Origin: Bugulina stolonifera | Lineage: Eukaryota > Bryozoa > Gymnolaemata > Cheilostomatida > Bugulidae | Length of the DNA: 64,000 bases | Reading direction: 5' to 3' | NCBI GenBank assembly: GCA_935421135.1 | Contig: OW285192.1 | Location: 9,693,501-9,757,500 of the forward strand | In this document: positions 47,816 through 60,600 of the stretch, one piece after another | How the letters are laid out: each line of letters opens with the position of its first letter | Numbering within the stretch: position 1 is the stretch's first letter | Notes under the pieces: model-generated | Seen by the model: only the letters and a program-made list of their open reading frames with translations | Databases searched by the model: none | Told to the model about the DNA's origin: nothing | Made by a program: the position numbers and the translations under genes

Positions 47816-49258
47816 AGAAGAAGAATATAAATGTCAACACAATTAATAGCGCTGTATTAACAATTAACCTTTGTAATAATAATTATTATATACACTTAAT
47901 TATATTAAATATTATTACATTGTGCTGAAACTGCGAAAATTTCAATGACTGCGATAGCACCAGGGGCAGAGTCATAAGCCGACACAAAAGACTATAAATA
48001 TTTACCTGGAAATTTAGCCACTTTAATTAAGCCCAATTGTGGGTGAAACGGTTTCTTAGAGTGATTAAGCATTGACAGTCAAACTGGTGCAATAGTGGCA
48101 ATGACGTGATCTGGTAGAAGGTAAAGGCATGGTAGCTTCTCACTGCAATGCCATTGAGCTTCTCAAAACCATTTTTTAATTGTACAAATGCAAAGTCTTG
48201 TTCTAATGTAGAGCCCACTTGTGTATTCGGCATCTGGCAAAAAATTATTTATTCATTGTAGCAGCATATTTTTCATGTAGCAAAATGTTGTTTAGTATTA
48301 CATCACAGGTGCATTGTACTTTGCATGTTGTTAGCGCATTGTTCCGTTATTCGCATTTGAGGCAATCAAATTTTCTCAGGGAAGTCAGTCAGAAATCCTC
48401 ACTGTGTTCCCCAAGTTGTTAATTATTCTGCTTGTGCGTAATTGGCAATTGAGCCTGCAATGTAAACTCATTTGTACCTCTCTTTGGGAGTTGTCCATCC
48501 TTCAGGTTTGCGTTATATTGATGGAGTTGTCTTACCTTGTAGCATTTTCACATTAAACAAAAGCACAACTTCCTCAATCCTCAAGGTTGCTGGGTCACCT
48601 GAAGGCCAATAAGTTGTAGATATCATTAGGGTACTGAAGCAAGTTCAGCAACTTGTTCTCTCCATGAGGAATCTTAAATGCAATACAATGTTGTTTTGAT
48701 CTCTTCCAAGAAATTAGAATAATCAAAACAAAATTTGTGACTCTGTAGAAGTTGGCAGACTAAAGACATTTGAATGAGTTAATATGTTATACATTGTAGA
48801 TCTCCCAGATACATAATGACATTGGTCTGATAGTGTGTTGGGTGACCTGTGGTGGAGGTCAATAACATCTGGTCTACCAACTCACCAGGTGAGGTAACCA
48901 ACAGCAATTCCAAGACCATTTGGCTGATTAGTTATTACATAGAGATGAGAGCTACCCTGGACACAAGGCCTACTAGTCTAAACCGCTCAGTAAATCGAGT
49001 CAGTTCAGTCTGAACTGAACTCTACTCAGTGATTGGGTTAGACTAGCAAATCTAATTCTCTAGGTTAAATTTATAACTAGTCTACTGAGTGAGAGCATCT
49101 TTAGGGTAATTCCCAACTTGGTGACAAGCAGAAAACCACGATGTTGGAATTCCCTGCTAAATGACCACAGTGTACAAGCTGTTTTTCTATGATTTACCAT
49201 TGGTGGTTAAATTCTAATGTGGTAGTTTGTTATGCATTTGTAGTACTGTGGTGCAAAT
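47816..49258. other. No secure gene; possible minus-strand exons
   Basis: The minus strand shows an exon-like block 48633-48536 with AG and GTAAG borders and one open frame (WPSGDPATLRIEEVVLLF). A strong acceptor lies at 48233. The two do not build a convincing gene. Confidence 0.25.
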
Positions 49259-49331
49259 GCCGCCATAGCTCAGTGGCTAGAGCGCCTGTCTAGTAAACAG
49301 GAGGTCATGAGTTCGATCCTCATTGGTGGCT
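49259..49331 (+). tRNA. tRNA-Thr (anticodon AGT)
   Basis: Full cloverleaf of 73 bases. The acceptor stem GCCGCCA pairs with TGGTGGC (one G-U). The D stem is GCTC/GAGC. The anticodon stem CCTGT/ACAGG has the loop CTAGTAA and anticodon AGT. The variable loop is AGGTC, and the T arm is ATGAG/CTCAT with the TTCGATC loop. The discriminator base is T. No intron. A T6 terminator follows four bases later. Confidence 0.95.
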
Positions 49332-49334
49332 AGC

Positions 49335-49340
49335 TTTTTT
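49335..49340 (+). terminator. Pol III terminator
   Basis: Run of six T just after the tRNA-Thr gene. Confidence 0.8.
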
Positions 49341-51651
49341 CTCCAGCTGTAATTACATGCACATGTAATAATGATAGAACAGTCGCCAAACTTGAGAAAA
49401 ACTGTAATTTGTGTAAATATCACTATCACCATTCACAAATATTGCCATATTTTTTGATGTGATTATCTGGCCATAGCATAAGGTTTGAATAACAGTCCCT
49501 ACATCCTTTATAAGTACATGTGCAAGAAACAAGTTACACATGTGGTGAAAATCCGCATTGTGATTGTATTTGTTATTCTATATCTAGAATGCTTTTGCCA
49601 AATTCTTGAAACATTTATAGCATGTTGATGTGTATTTACATGCCAGTGCTTTGGAATTATAACAACAATCAGTATCACTATAATTATGTAGCTGTCTAAA
49701 AATATAGTGACTCTAAGTCACCATCTCATTTATAACACAATGATGAAGATAAAGCAGTTTCCTCAGATTTTACCTCATACCTGGTTACAAATTATTTTAT
49801 TTGGCACATATTTAGGTTTAGTAGCCTATATTAGCACACTACTACGCACTTGTTTTGGCTAATATACCGTGTACTTTAGGTATGATCCTGTCTGTCTATT
49901 GCTCAACATGTAGTCTCAATGACATTATTAAAACATGTTAGGTTTTTCTATTCCTGACTGCAAAGTAAAATAATATTTTGAATGTGAAATGTCATTTTCT
50001 CAATTGTTATTAATACCATGGTCTTATTTATGATATGATTACGTGCTGCAGATATGATCTTAGACACAGGACATGAGCGTGTGGTGCTAGATATTCCAGT
50101 CTCTCGATTCATGTTTGTTTGCCCATATACTGCAGGCCATGCAAACTCTCAATATGAATACTCAAAGATACACCTGCTACCGAAATATAAAAACATGAAA
50201 TTCATTGCTTAAAAATACATCAAGAACATGAAATGTTTATAAAAATGTGTAACTCATAATTTTTCTAGCTGATCGATGTGATATTTCAGTGGAATCTGCA
50301 ACATCTAATTTGACTTAACGTTGAGTGGCGAATGTAAGGTAAACATTTTTATTTATAAATAGATTTTAGATTGCAGCGTTACATTTCAAACTGAAGGCGG
50401 AATGAAATTATGGTCTTAATCGGAAATGTAGTAACTCGGGCTGAGATTAGTACCTTATCTCACATGTAGATGTGTCAATTCTTATGCCTACTTGGATTCA
50501 ATGTAAGGTGGTTTGTGTCTGGGATACCTCGTGAAAAAACAAATGGCACTACCATGGTTACCTATAAATAATAATACGTATGTAAGCATTATAACAATAA
50601 TACAGCAGAATTCCACTGCGACTACTTATTAGATAAATATAAAAATATAGTTTCCTCATAAAGCAAGATTTAATAATTAGTTCTAGACAATTAATTATCA
50701 TTTCCTCATTAGCTGGCTATGTCAACCTACTAATTAATATAAGCTTTGGAAAATATGCCTCCATACAATAGTTTTTTGCTATAATATTTATGGTGAAGGA
50801 TCAGTATGGCAACAGTTTTTCTTTTCTGTCTGAACAGATGTGTGTCTAGAAGAAATGGCGATGGTCCAATGTCTGCTGCCTCTGTCTCTCTTAGTTGCCA
50901 GATACTCGCTATAGGGAAATACATGCATGTATTATACTCGTTGGTATTCTAGTTTGTTCTAGTATTTGGAGTCGTCTCTCATCATCGATTGAAACCAGAT
51001 TCGGCTAGCTTAGGCATAGTCATTTGGAATGTACTGTGTGGGTACCATTATGCCTTTAGCTTATCTATATGGTGCCAGATAGTATAGTTTGATCAAAGTT
51101 TCTATATACCAAGTTTATCCAGTAAACGATGCGCATAGTCATTTGCCGTGGTTCTCTCATAAAAATCGGCGAACCGTTGCGCCCAACCTTTGGTCAAACG
51201 CTTAGGCTATAGAAATATAGGTCGACAGCAGTAGTTGACAGTCTGCACAAAGAGCGTACTTTTACCATTTTTGGTCTACAAGAAGCATAAATAGTCCAGA
51301 CCACATACTCAGTAGGATGGCTCAAAATTTTTTGGGCCTTTTTCTTATATTTAAGTTCCTCTAAATGCTTGCCTCTTCTATTGATGCTATCGGTATAAAC
51401 ATCATGTATCCTGAAAATAATGGGCTAGCATCACAGATACTTCTAGCCAATCTCAGGACAATTTTTTCGCCAATCTTGAGAAGACTCCATTGTTTTATCG
51501 GTGATTTTTCGTTGCCGGCCAACTACTTTGAACTAGGCCGTTTATTAGGTCAGGTTTTGCGCTATCCTATTGGTGCAGAAACCCGTGGAACAACTTATTA
51601 ATTCTATTAACTTTGGTTTGATGCTATATGTGCTATGCGTTAAGCTATGCG
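49341..51651. other. No recognised gene
   Basis: Short open frames without splice support. The 78-codon frame at 51365-51601 may lie in the 3' UTR of the minus-strand gene that ends at 51652. Confidence 0.4.
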
Positions 51652-54600
51652 TTATGATGTTGGTATGTTTACGGTGACTGGCAATGCAGACGATACTCTT
51701 TCATGGATGATCTTCTCTGCATCAGCAGCCATTGTTTTTTCTGTACTAATATCCACATTATTGGAAGTTATCTGCTCATTGCTAGCCTCTCTTCCATTGG
51801 TACTAGAACTACCTTTGCTAGGGGTGGGTGTTACAGATTCTCTCACTTTTGAAACTGGTAGGCCTACTAGGGCAGTAGCTGAGGCTTGACTCGTTGGCCT
51901 GGAATGTGCTTTGATTAGGTCTGCGGTAGTTGTACGGATATATTGTGACGCTCTGTTGAATGCCAGACCCTGGGTTTCCTGTAGAAGAGAAATAGTGATT
52001 AGTTAGGAGAGTTTAGTAAGGGGTCATTGTACTATCATGGCTTGAGGGCCATTGATCTACCAACCCGCTGGTCAATGTGTAAGTGACCTGTCCAGTGTTC
52101 ATGTGGTGTCCACTTACCCTGTCATAAGACAATGTATGCATTCATTGGTTGGTGTTAAGCTGGACACAAGCGAGTTTAGTTTGGTAGAGTACATGACATG
52201 TATATACAAATACATGCAAATACATGAAACCAGGCTTACTAAGTCTCCCTGATTTTCAACTCAAACTTTGGTACCCCACCCCGCCCTAAATGGACACCCC
52301 CCACCCAAATGCTGAATCTCCCTGGTTTTCATCTGTCAAACTTGGCAACCCTGCATGAAGCTGTGATGGCGGGTAAACATATCTGAGTCCATACTGAACT
52401 CTTCAGAGAAGAGATAAAATTGCTATCTGTAAGTGACCAGTGTACGTACTTGCTATGTATAAGTCCTTACTCCATTTACAATGACATATTATACATGTGT
52501 AGTGGACTGAGTATATCCAACTGCGTGCTGTCGGATTCTTATCCTAAACTTTTTATCAACTCGACTTGAATTCTTTTCTTGCCAGTTTCATCTTACGTAT
52601 ATTTATCAAAAAAGCATAAAGCATATATTATGCATTTGTACCAAATCAAAGTTTTTTGCAGCCATAGTTTCAAAAGTCCTTCCCATTGCCGTGTGACTCT
52701 TGAGTCAAGGGGTGGGTACGGTGTACACCCCCCCCCCCACCTGCAATTAAGCTAGCCATGTGTACTGGTGAGGCTGGGGGGTTAGTGACAACATAGGTAT
52801 GTGTTGATGACCGACTTCACCAGTATGCAGTGAACTAAATGTTAATACCAACAGGGTGGCTATATTATCACCTCTCCATGGCCACATTAGTTAGGTGAAC
52901 TCTGATTGAAAACCAGTATTATATATAAAGAGGTTCAATGGCTTATGCACAGTATGCGCGTGCGTATACTGCATGACACCAGCCTCAACCTTTTGCCATT
53001 TATGTAGGTTTTTGTCACTATAGACTACTCAATGTAGACTGTTGACTTCATGTGGAGTGAGCCTGCCAGATAGGGGGAGTCATTGACACCGACTAGCACC
53101 TGTCTCAAATGGTTGAGATATCTATTTTTGAATTGTAACATTTTTATGTAGATTATCTGTAAAGGTTATTCACCCTTAAATACGTCAGAGCAGATGGCTC
53201 ATCCGTTTACTCCAGTAATAGTACATCATCTGTACACTGCATGGTAGGAATGGTATTCTTCCATCACAATAATTTTCTCTGGACAGCTTTTTGCAATGTA
53301 ACAGGGCTGTGCAAGTAGTGCTAAGTAGTGTAAGAATAAGAAAGAAAATTTGCAAAAACTCCTGCTCGGTGAGGACAATAAACCGACATACATTCCTAAA
53401 CGATGATCAATTGATTATCTACTCATAGTATTTCGCTAAACTTTCTAAAGTCTAGCATAATTTTCATTAGCTTAAGTTGCCAAGTTTAATGCAATAAATT
53501 TTCCACATGTTATGTAATAAATGTGCCCAGGCTGCAATGGAGCTTTGTATTGATTTACATTGTTACATTCTTTTGGAGTTGTCCATTCCTTCTTGCTACA
53601 CGCTGGTGTCCAGTGTTCTTATTGGTCGATTTGCTGTATCAACATCAGTATAAATAGTGTGAGTCATTAGCTGGCTACTATTATCCCTGATGTCTCCAGG
53701 GTGGTTATTTCAATAGCGTTTAGTAAAATATATTTAATTTAGCAACTTTTCTCCTACGACTAGCAGTTTCAGGTATTTTATAAAGATATTTTACTGAGTT
53801 ACATATAATTAGCTGGTAGCAGTAAATTGTGTGTGTAAATCCCATTTGTTTGGGTAGATATTAATTTTAAATGTTAAACTATATAATATAACATTAATAT
53901 ATACATGTAAATTATACATAAATGTATTTTATTTGTGTTAATATTTATTATATAATTTTCTGTCCATTTATTAAGCAGCCTATATATTTTGTTTCCAATT
54001 CAATATCGAATATGTAGGGCTTTTTGTATCCATTCTTCAACACTGACTATGCTACTAGTTTTATAAGCTAGCATGATGAGGGCACCACAAGTAGTTTAGT
54101 TTGTAAGCCAATATCTATTCACTAGTGAATTAATCCTGTATTATAGTGTAGATGCACTGTATAACTAGGCCTTCATGTTCTGTTCAAAGAGTTATTGTAT
54201 GCCACAACCATGGAGTACAAGTCAAGTTCATTTTCATTGACAGATCGGTTTACTGTTCTCTCCTATATCATTCATGCTTTCACTTCCATCATACTTAAAA
54301 TAAAACTAAAATGCTGCTTGAGGCTTGTGTATGGAGGTTATTGCTTATAAATTAAACTGTTTGGTTGCCATAATCTCACGTTGGTCAACGTGTTAACCCA
54401 CTCTTTATCTCAACGAAAATTTCCATTTTATTACCTTTCTGCTTGACTAAACTTGCACTTGCGTCAGAATAATATGTTACTGCGAACAGTACAGATGTAA
54501 TGCATAGGGTGAGTGAGCATTTTACAACAGTAAGGACACTAATCCCTACATTTGATTTTCACGCTCAGGTCATTTTCATGATGATTGCTTGGTTGGCGCG

Positions 54601-57600
54601 TTGGCTGGGTTACAGCAAGACAGAAGAGACTCCTGATAAGACAGCCGAGCAAAATTTGCTTCTAGCTGCCGAAAGGGGAGATGTTGATACACTGAAATCT
54701 CTAATAGAAGATGGCTGCTCAGTTGATACATTCAACCTTCAGGTGAGTGAACAAGTGTTTGTAAACAATGGAATTCCCAAACAAGTTGATAGTTGATAGG
54801 ATGGCAGACTGTTTCGAACCAGAGCAATTGAATGGCTCTGCTTTGAATCAGTGTTAAACTGTTATGTATCCATGTAGGTGCAATATTACTGTATTACATC
54901 ATTTCATTTAGCCTTTGTGGTTGGAGACCTGTGCATGTATAATGGAGAGGACAACTTCTCCATCTGAAATTTTTGCTGCAGAGCCATGGCTATGTCAAAA
55001 CCTCATGAAATTGCTTCAAGGGGGCAGTGAACTCTCCCCCATCCCCCCCCCCCCCTCCAACCAGTTCACTATATTTTATTAGTTTACTACTCTTTGGTTT
55101 CCTCAGGATCACTCCCAACCTCAACCAGAAATTACAAATTTTGTCTTGGTTTGAAAATACCCCAAGTGTGGTTATATTGTTTGCAGGCTTTCCCAAAAAA
55201 CAGCAATCAGTGGTTCAATAACAACATAGTTCAACTTCCTGTACTTGCCACATCATAATAAAGTCATTACATCATGTAACATTAGAAGAATTCAGTGTGG
55301 TTGGCATCTTGCCACAAACTCCACTCTACTTTCACTGCCCTATATTTTGGTTATTTTCCACTACTAGTTATTATATACACACATGTAGATGTAGATATGG
55401 GTATTTTATGATCCCTCGATGTTAGATAACGGATAATGATATAATATGTTAGGTGCATACATACTAAATGATTGCATAGGCCTACTACTATATCTCATAA
55501 ATCTATGACCTAACTGAATATTCTATAGGGTTCCACGCCCCTTCACCTGGCTCTGAAGGCAAACCGACCAGAGTGTATAAAAATCTTGCTGGAGCAACCA
55601 CTGATAGACCTGCAGAGTTTAGACAGATGGGGTAGATCACCTTTACACACAGCTGTCATATGGCAAAGGTAAGCAATGTCATAAAGTTTCTGTCTTGTCA
55701 ATGCCCATATAAGGAAGATAGATTTCGTACTAGTCAACAGTCGCTAGTTACTCAACTTATCAATCTCAGTCTCAGAGATCAATTGTGTATAAGACTATCA
55801 CTAGTAGAAATATTCAGCAATGAACATATTATAATATGTATTGTACAGTTACATGTAGTATACCAATGCTTGTCTAGCTAACTACACCACATACACATGT
55901 AGGATTATTTGGGTCTGGAGTCTTCCCTTATATGGTCATTGACATGTACTTTCAGCATGTACTAACTACTGTGTTTTGACAATATATACTGTATATTATC
56001 TCCTCTGACTGCCCTTGCTCAAGGCAAACTGAAGAATAACGTTATTTATTCAGTCAGTTCTAAAAGGATGAAGTAATTGACCTTAAATTGTAGGAACTGC
56101 TGAATTGTTTAGCTTAGGTTCCAAGATTACAAAAAATTGGTGTGGAGGATGACAACAGCAGCGTGTACCCAACCGCAACATTCTAGGTTGTAGCACAGCT
56201 TATCACAGCACTGTCTAACTGCTGTCCCTATGATTTACATAATTTTGTGGTTCTAATGCCAATAATTTTGAACTTTAATTAAAATTCTATTTGATTGATT
56301 GTCCTGATAATTATTCTCAAGTTTCGTTTTAATATCCCATGCAGTTAAACATGCTATAAATTACTATAACTAGATGTATCCAACCCCTGCCCTGTTATTC
56401 CCCATCAGCTATCATTTTAATAGAATCATGTACTTTATGTAATACATAGTTAAGTAAAAGGTAGTTACTAGCTAGTAGCGGTGATAGTAGACGCTGAAAA
56501 ACTGCTAAAACCAAGTTGGATGTTAAGCAGTGATATTTTCTGTTGTGAATTTACTCATTTGAAATGCATGTACATGTACATTATAGGGCTGCCTACTACA
56601 ATATGGCACAATGCAACTAAACCAATGTACAGTGTACATGTACATGCAAGTGTTGCCCTGTATGTATTGAAATGGCTACTCCATATAAAGTAACATAAAA
56701 ATGCCAATTATCTCTTGCAAGGAACTTGCATTCTACAAGTAATGATGACAAGCAATTACTAATACTACATTGCAATTTCTTTCATGCCTAATAGAGCAGT
56801 TAGCATACCAGTATTGGTATGTCGTAAGGAAATGTCATTATGGTACAGTCCCGTGGAAAATAGACCAGGATCTACAAAGGTCCTGCATATGGATTTATAG
56901 ATTCGGTACACAGCTTATAGAAATAAACTGATGTCTACACAGCTTATAGAAATAAACTGATACCTACAGTTGTAGTTGGTAATAGCAGTATTATAGATCT
57001 CAATTATATTCCCATTAGGCCTGTATGCTATCAGAAACTGGTAATGAAACAGTACCTTTAGCTAGTAGTACTAGCTGTTGGTCTAGTGATAGTAACTTCA
57101 TTACTTACCTTAGGTATGTACAAAACTGGCACTGTGCCAAATGCTGACCAATATTTTCTCTGTAGAAAGCAGCAAAGCATGGTTTACCACCCACACTATG
57201 GCATGGATATCGTACACTGCACTGCTGCCAACTGTCGGACCAGACTATGGCCAGTGCCATTGAACTTTTGACTCGTTGTTTTTTGACCTCAATAACTATC
57301 ATAATATAGGAATGCAAGAGCAGAAGTAGGGTATAAATGTTAGGGACTACCATTCTATTCTAGAATGTGTGAACATATAGCCAGGGCTCACCCATTTATT
57401 ATGCAATTAAACATTGTCTTTACTCCTAACATACAGAGTAGAGAAAAGGTCCGCAACTTCTTTTCCTTGAGGCAAGGTAAAAGACTTGTTTGTTATTCAA
57501 ACTACCAGAATTTGGCAGGTCTGATGGCAATGCAGGTTACCTGCTGCCTTCACACAATGGGATAGAATAGCTGCCAATCATCTCTAGTGCAGACGCAAAA

Positions 57601-60600
57601 AATATTTCCCTTCACAATGTCTGTAATACTGTTCTAAACAGCAAAATTCAACGACTGGAAAGGGAGTCTTGTCATGTCCCCCTATCTATCACTTTATGGC
57701 ATGGATCCAGACAACTCACCAATATAGACAACAAAAACTATCTACTTGCCTGGTAAATACTTCTCAAATGAATATGGTGAAGCTGTCTCTTGGGAACTGA
57801 CCAACACGGCAACTCTGTTGCTAGCTGAATATTCAGTTTCCAAATATCATCGACAAGTAACAACCTCCAAATATGGTATTCCTAGATACCATACCATTGA
57901 CTATGCTGTATGCTTTAGATTTATACCTACTTGTTTTACGTTTTCACAGGCTGGATTTGTTAAAGCTACTGATAGAACACAAACCTGAGTGCATAGATGT
58001 CACGGATACAGACGGGAAGAGTGTGCTACATATCGCCAGTGCCACCGGCGCCACGGAGTTCGTCAGATATCTCATGACTACCAAAGTAAGTCTTTATGTA
58101 ACCATTGAGATGGGTGCATCACTACTATAATTACCTACTGTATCAACTTTGGACTAGGTCCAAAAAACCTAAAGAGATCTTCAAAATCAGGATTCATCTA
58201 CCCCACTAAGTCTCACAGGCCCATGGTTCACAAACATACACATATCCAGTACTTAGTGTGGTATTAGCATAAGTTGTACTAGTTCAGTGTTTGTAGGGGA
58301 GAGTTTTAGACTTTTTGGTATAATCCCCCATGTATGCCAGTAAAGGTTAGTAGTAGTACAATAGCCTATGTACTTGCAAGTCCTAGTAAGTAATATAGTT
58401 AAAGCTTCAGTGAGTAGATATACCAAGATTAATGAGTGGTTTCCAAGTGGCTTCACTACCCAACACGCTCTTACAGACAAGTAGACTAATTTTTCTTTGT
58501 CTTTATTTCAGATTTTTTATAATCATGTCCTCTAAATACAACGGCTACCCTCTGTAATGTTGTAATATGTGATATCCTCAATGTTCCTTTTTTGCATTTT
58601 TTGTAATATTATTGTTTTGCAATAATAATTATTATTTAGTAATTTTATTTTTGTTTAGCAATGTTCTATCTGTTTTTAAATAATGATTATTACATAACTG
58701 ATGTCTACAATAATATGATATAATAACAATTACAATAATAATGATATCCTGTGTGCTATGATCATGTTTTAGATCAACAAGAACAGTGCCGATCACCGCC
58801 GATGGACCCCATTGATGTGCGCTGTGGCCATACAGAGTGAAGAGACTGTACGTGTGTTGTTGGAAGGAGGAGCCGAGTGCAATGAACCATTACGACACAA
58901 CGCCTGTAAGTCTGATTCTTGGAAAGTGTCCATCCATCTTTCTGATATCTGACATCCATATCTGGTCTGAGCCATGCAGTACTGAAGGTGTATAATATGG
59001 AGATTATTATATAGATAGAGTAACTAGTAACTGGTGGTGTGGGTGTTTAATCTGATAGTGACTCTCAAAAGTGAGGTTTTTTAAAATTAAAATGGCCGCC
59101 CCATTGGCAGGTAGACCATTGCTAATGATTCAGCAACAAAAAACCGTTTCTATATATCAACCAAGCAGAGATAAATGTTCTAAACAATCACCAGAGTGTA
59201 TGAGCCCACAGTTACAGCCTATATGTTTGTATATTATGAGAGTATGTTTAGGAATCGTCTCCCTCAACCTCTACAATGTATATTACAGGTATGAGTGCGT
59301 TAAGACTTGCTATAGAGAAGCACAACCTACCGATAGTGAAACTTCTGCTGGAATACGGTGCCATGGTAGAGTTTACAGTTACAGTAAACCTAGGCAGCTT
59401 CAAACGTTCAGGCAGCCGAAGGTTAGTTTCATGTCTATGTGTTATTTGTTATTACCAGTAGTGATTCAATACAATGTTGCTTTGATTAGAATAGATTTAT
59501 ACATGTAGGCTATACATCCTGCTATTTAGTTTGTGTGGGCTAAAAATATTTTGTTGTTTTGTTGTATCTAATTTTGTTGTTGCATAACATTTGTATTTCA
59601 CTGGAGGCTATATCCATCAATCCATAATTCCGAGATTTCTGTAGCCCTGACACAGCTGATGGAAAGGTTGTCTTGGTACCACTAGTTATTCCATAGGTCA
59701 CTAATCCTGGCTGGTTGTTGACTGCTATTAATTAGATAGCACTTCAAATCTATACTGATTTCAGACGGAGTCGAGATAATCCTCCACTTGTTTTTCTGCT
59801 TCTCAGTTCCTGTTTTTCTATTTCAGCCGCGCTTTTACATCGTGGCGCTGTTTGTCTTGGCATCGTCAGTGGCTGTCTTACGTTACCTTGCCTATGATGT
59901 CAGATGCTTAGCTATTAGCACACTTGGCTCCTAGCACTGTCCTTCACCTCAATGTTGGGCATAGGCAGCCAGAAATGGCAATAACAAAAATATATTTGCC
60001 CTACATTGGTTTTAGCTGTTATTATGCCACAGTTTTCATCTTTAGACCAGAGTTCAAAGGTAGCAAACATGCTGTACCAAGGTTGCTATTGAAAAAGCAT
60101 CTAGGTCCAGGGGTAGGCCAGGTCATGACCAATTCGAATGCCCTAATTTTCCAATTGTACTGTTTATCAAGCCTCGTGAAGCCTGTGAATGGTTGTACAT
60201 ATGGTTCAATGTTTACTACAGCTTACAATGTTATTCTACTTGTATGATTGAGCATGTTCATGTATGTCTACAGGTACAGTCACGTATGCCACAACCTGGC
60301 CACAGTAGCTGTAGAGAGTGTAGATCTCGCTCACATTCAGAGTATAGAGATCGCTTACAGAGTTATTCAATCCAGTCCAGCGGCTCCAGATGAGGATGCC
60401 TGTCTTAAGGTAGGTCCTTCATCATACCTTTCTTCTACACTCATTATAACTAACCCCTCCTCTACACCTATTCTAACTAACCCCTCCTCTGTGCCTATTC
60501 TAACTGGCCCCCCATTCTACTCTTTTACCGCCATCCATTCTAAACCAACCAGTACAAACAATACATGTCTACCCTCCTTACCATACTCTACTCTACCCAT

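Noticed and set aside
48027..48233. 68-codon minus-strand frame after a strong acceptor
   Set aside because: Frame does not connect in phase to the only nearby exon-like block and has no recognised domain.
51365..51601. 78-codon plus-strand frame
   Set aside because: No splice or family support; more likely 3' UTR of the minus-strand gene.
59071..59508. 145-codon plus-strand frame
   Set aside because: It covers ASB exon 5 in the wrong frame; the ankyrin frame has correct splice sites.
59828..59905. Extra ASB exon after a good TTTCAG acceptor
   Set aside because: Exons 5 and 6 already join in phase; the frame here stops quickly.
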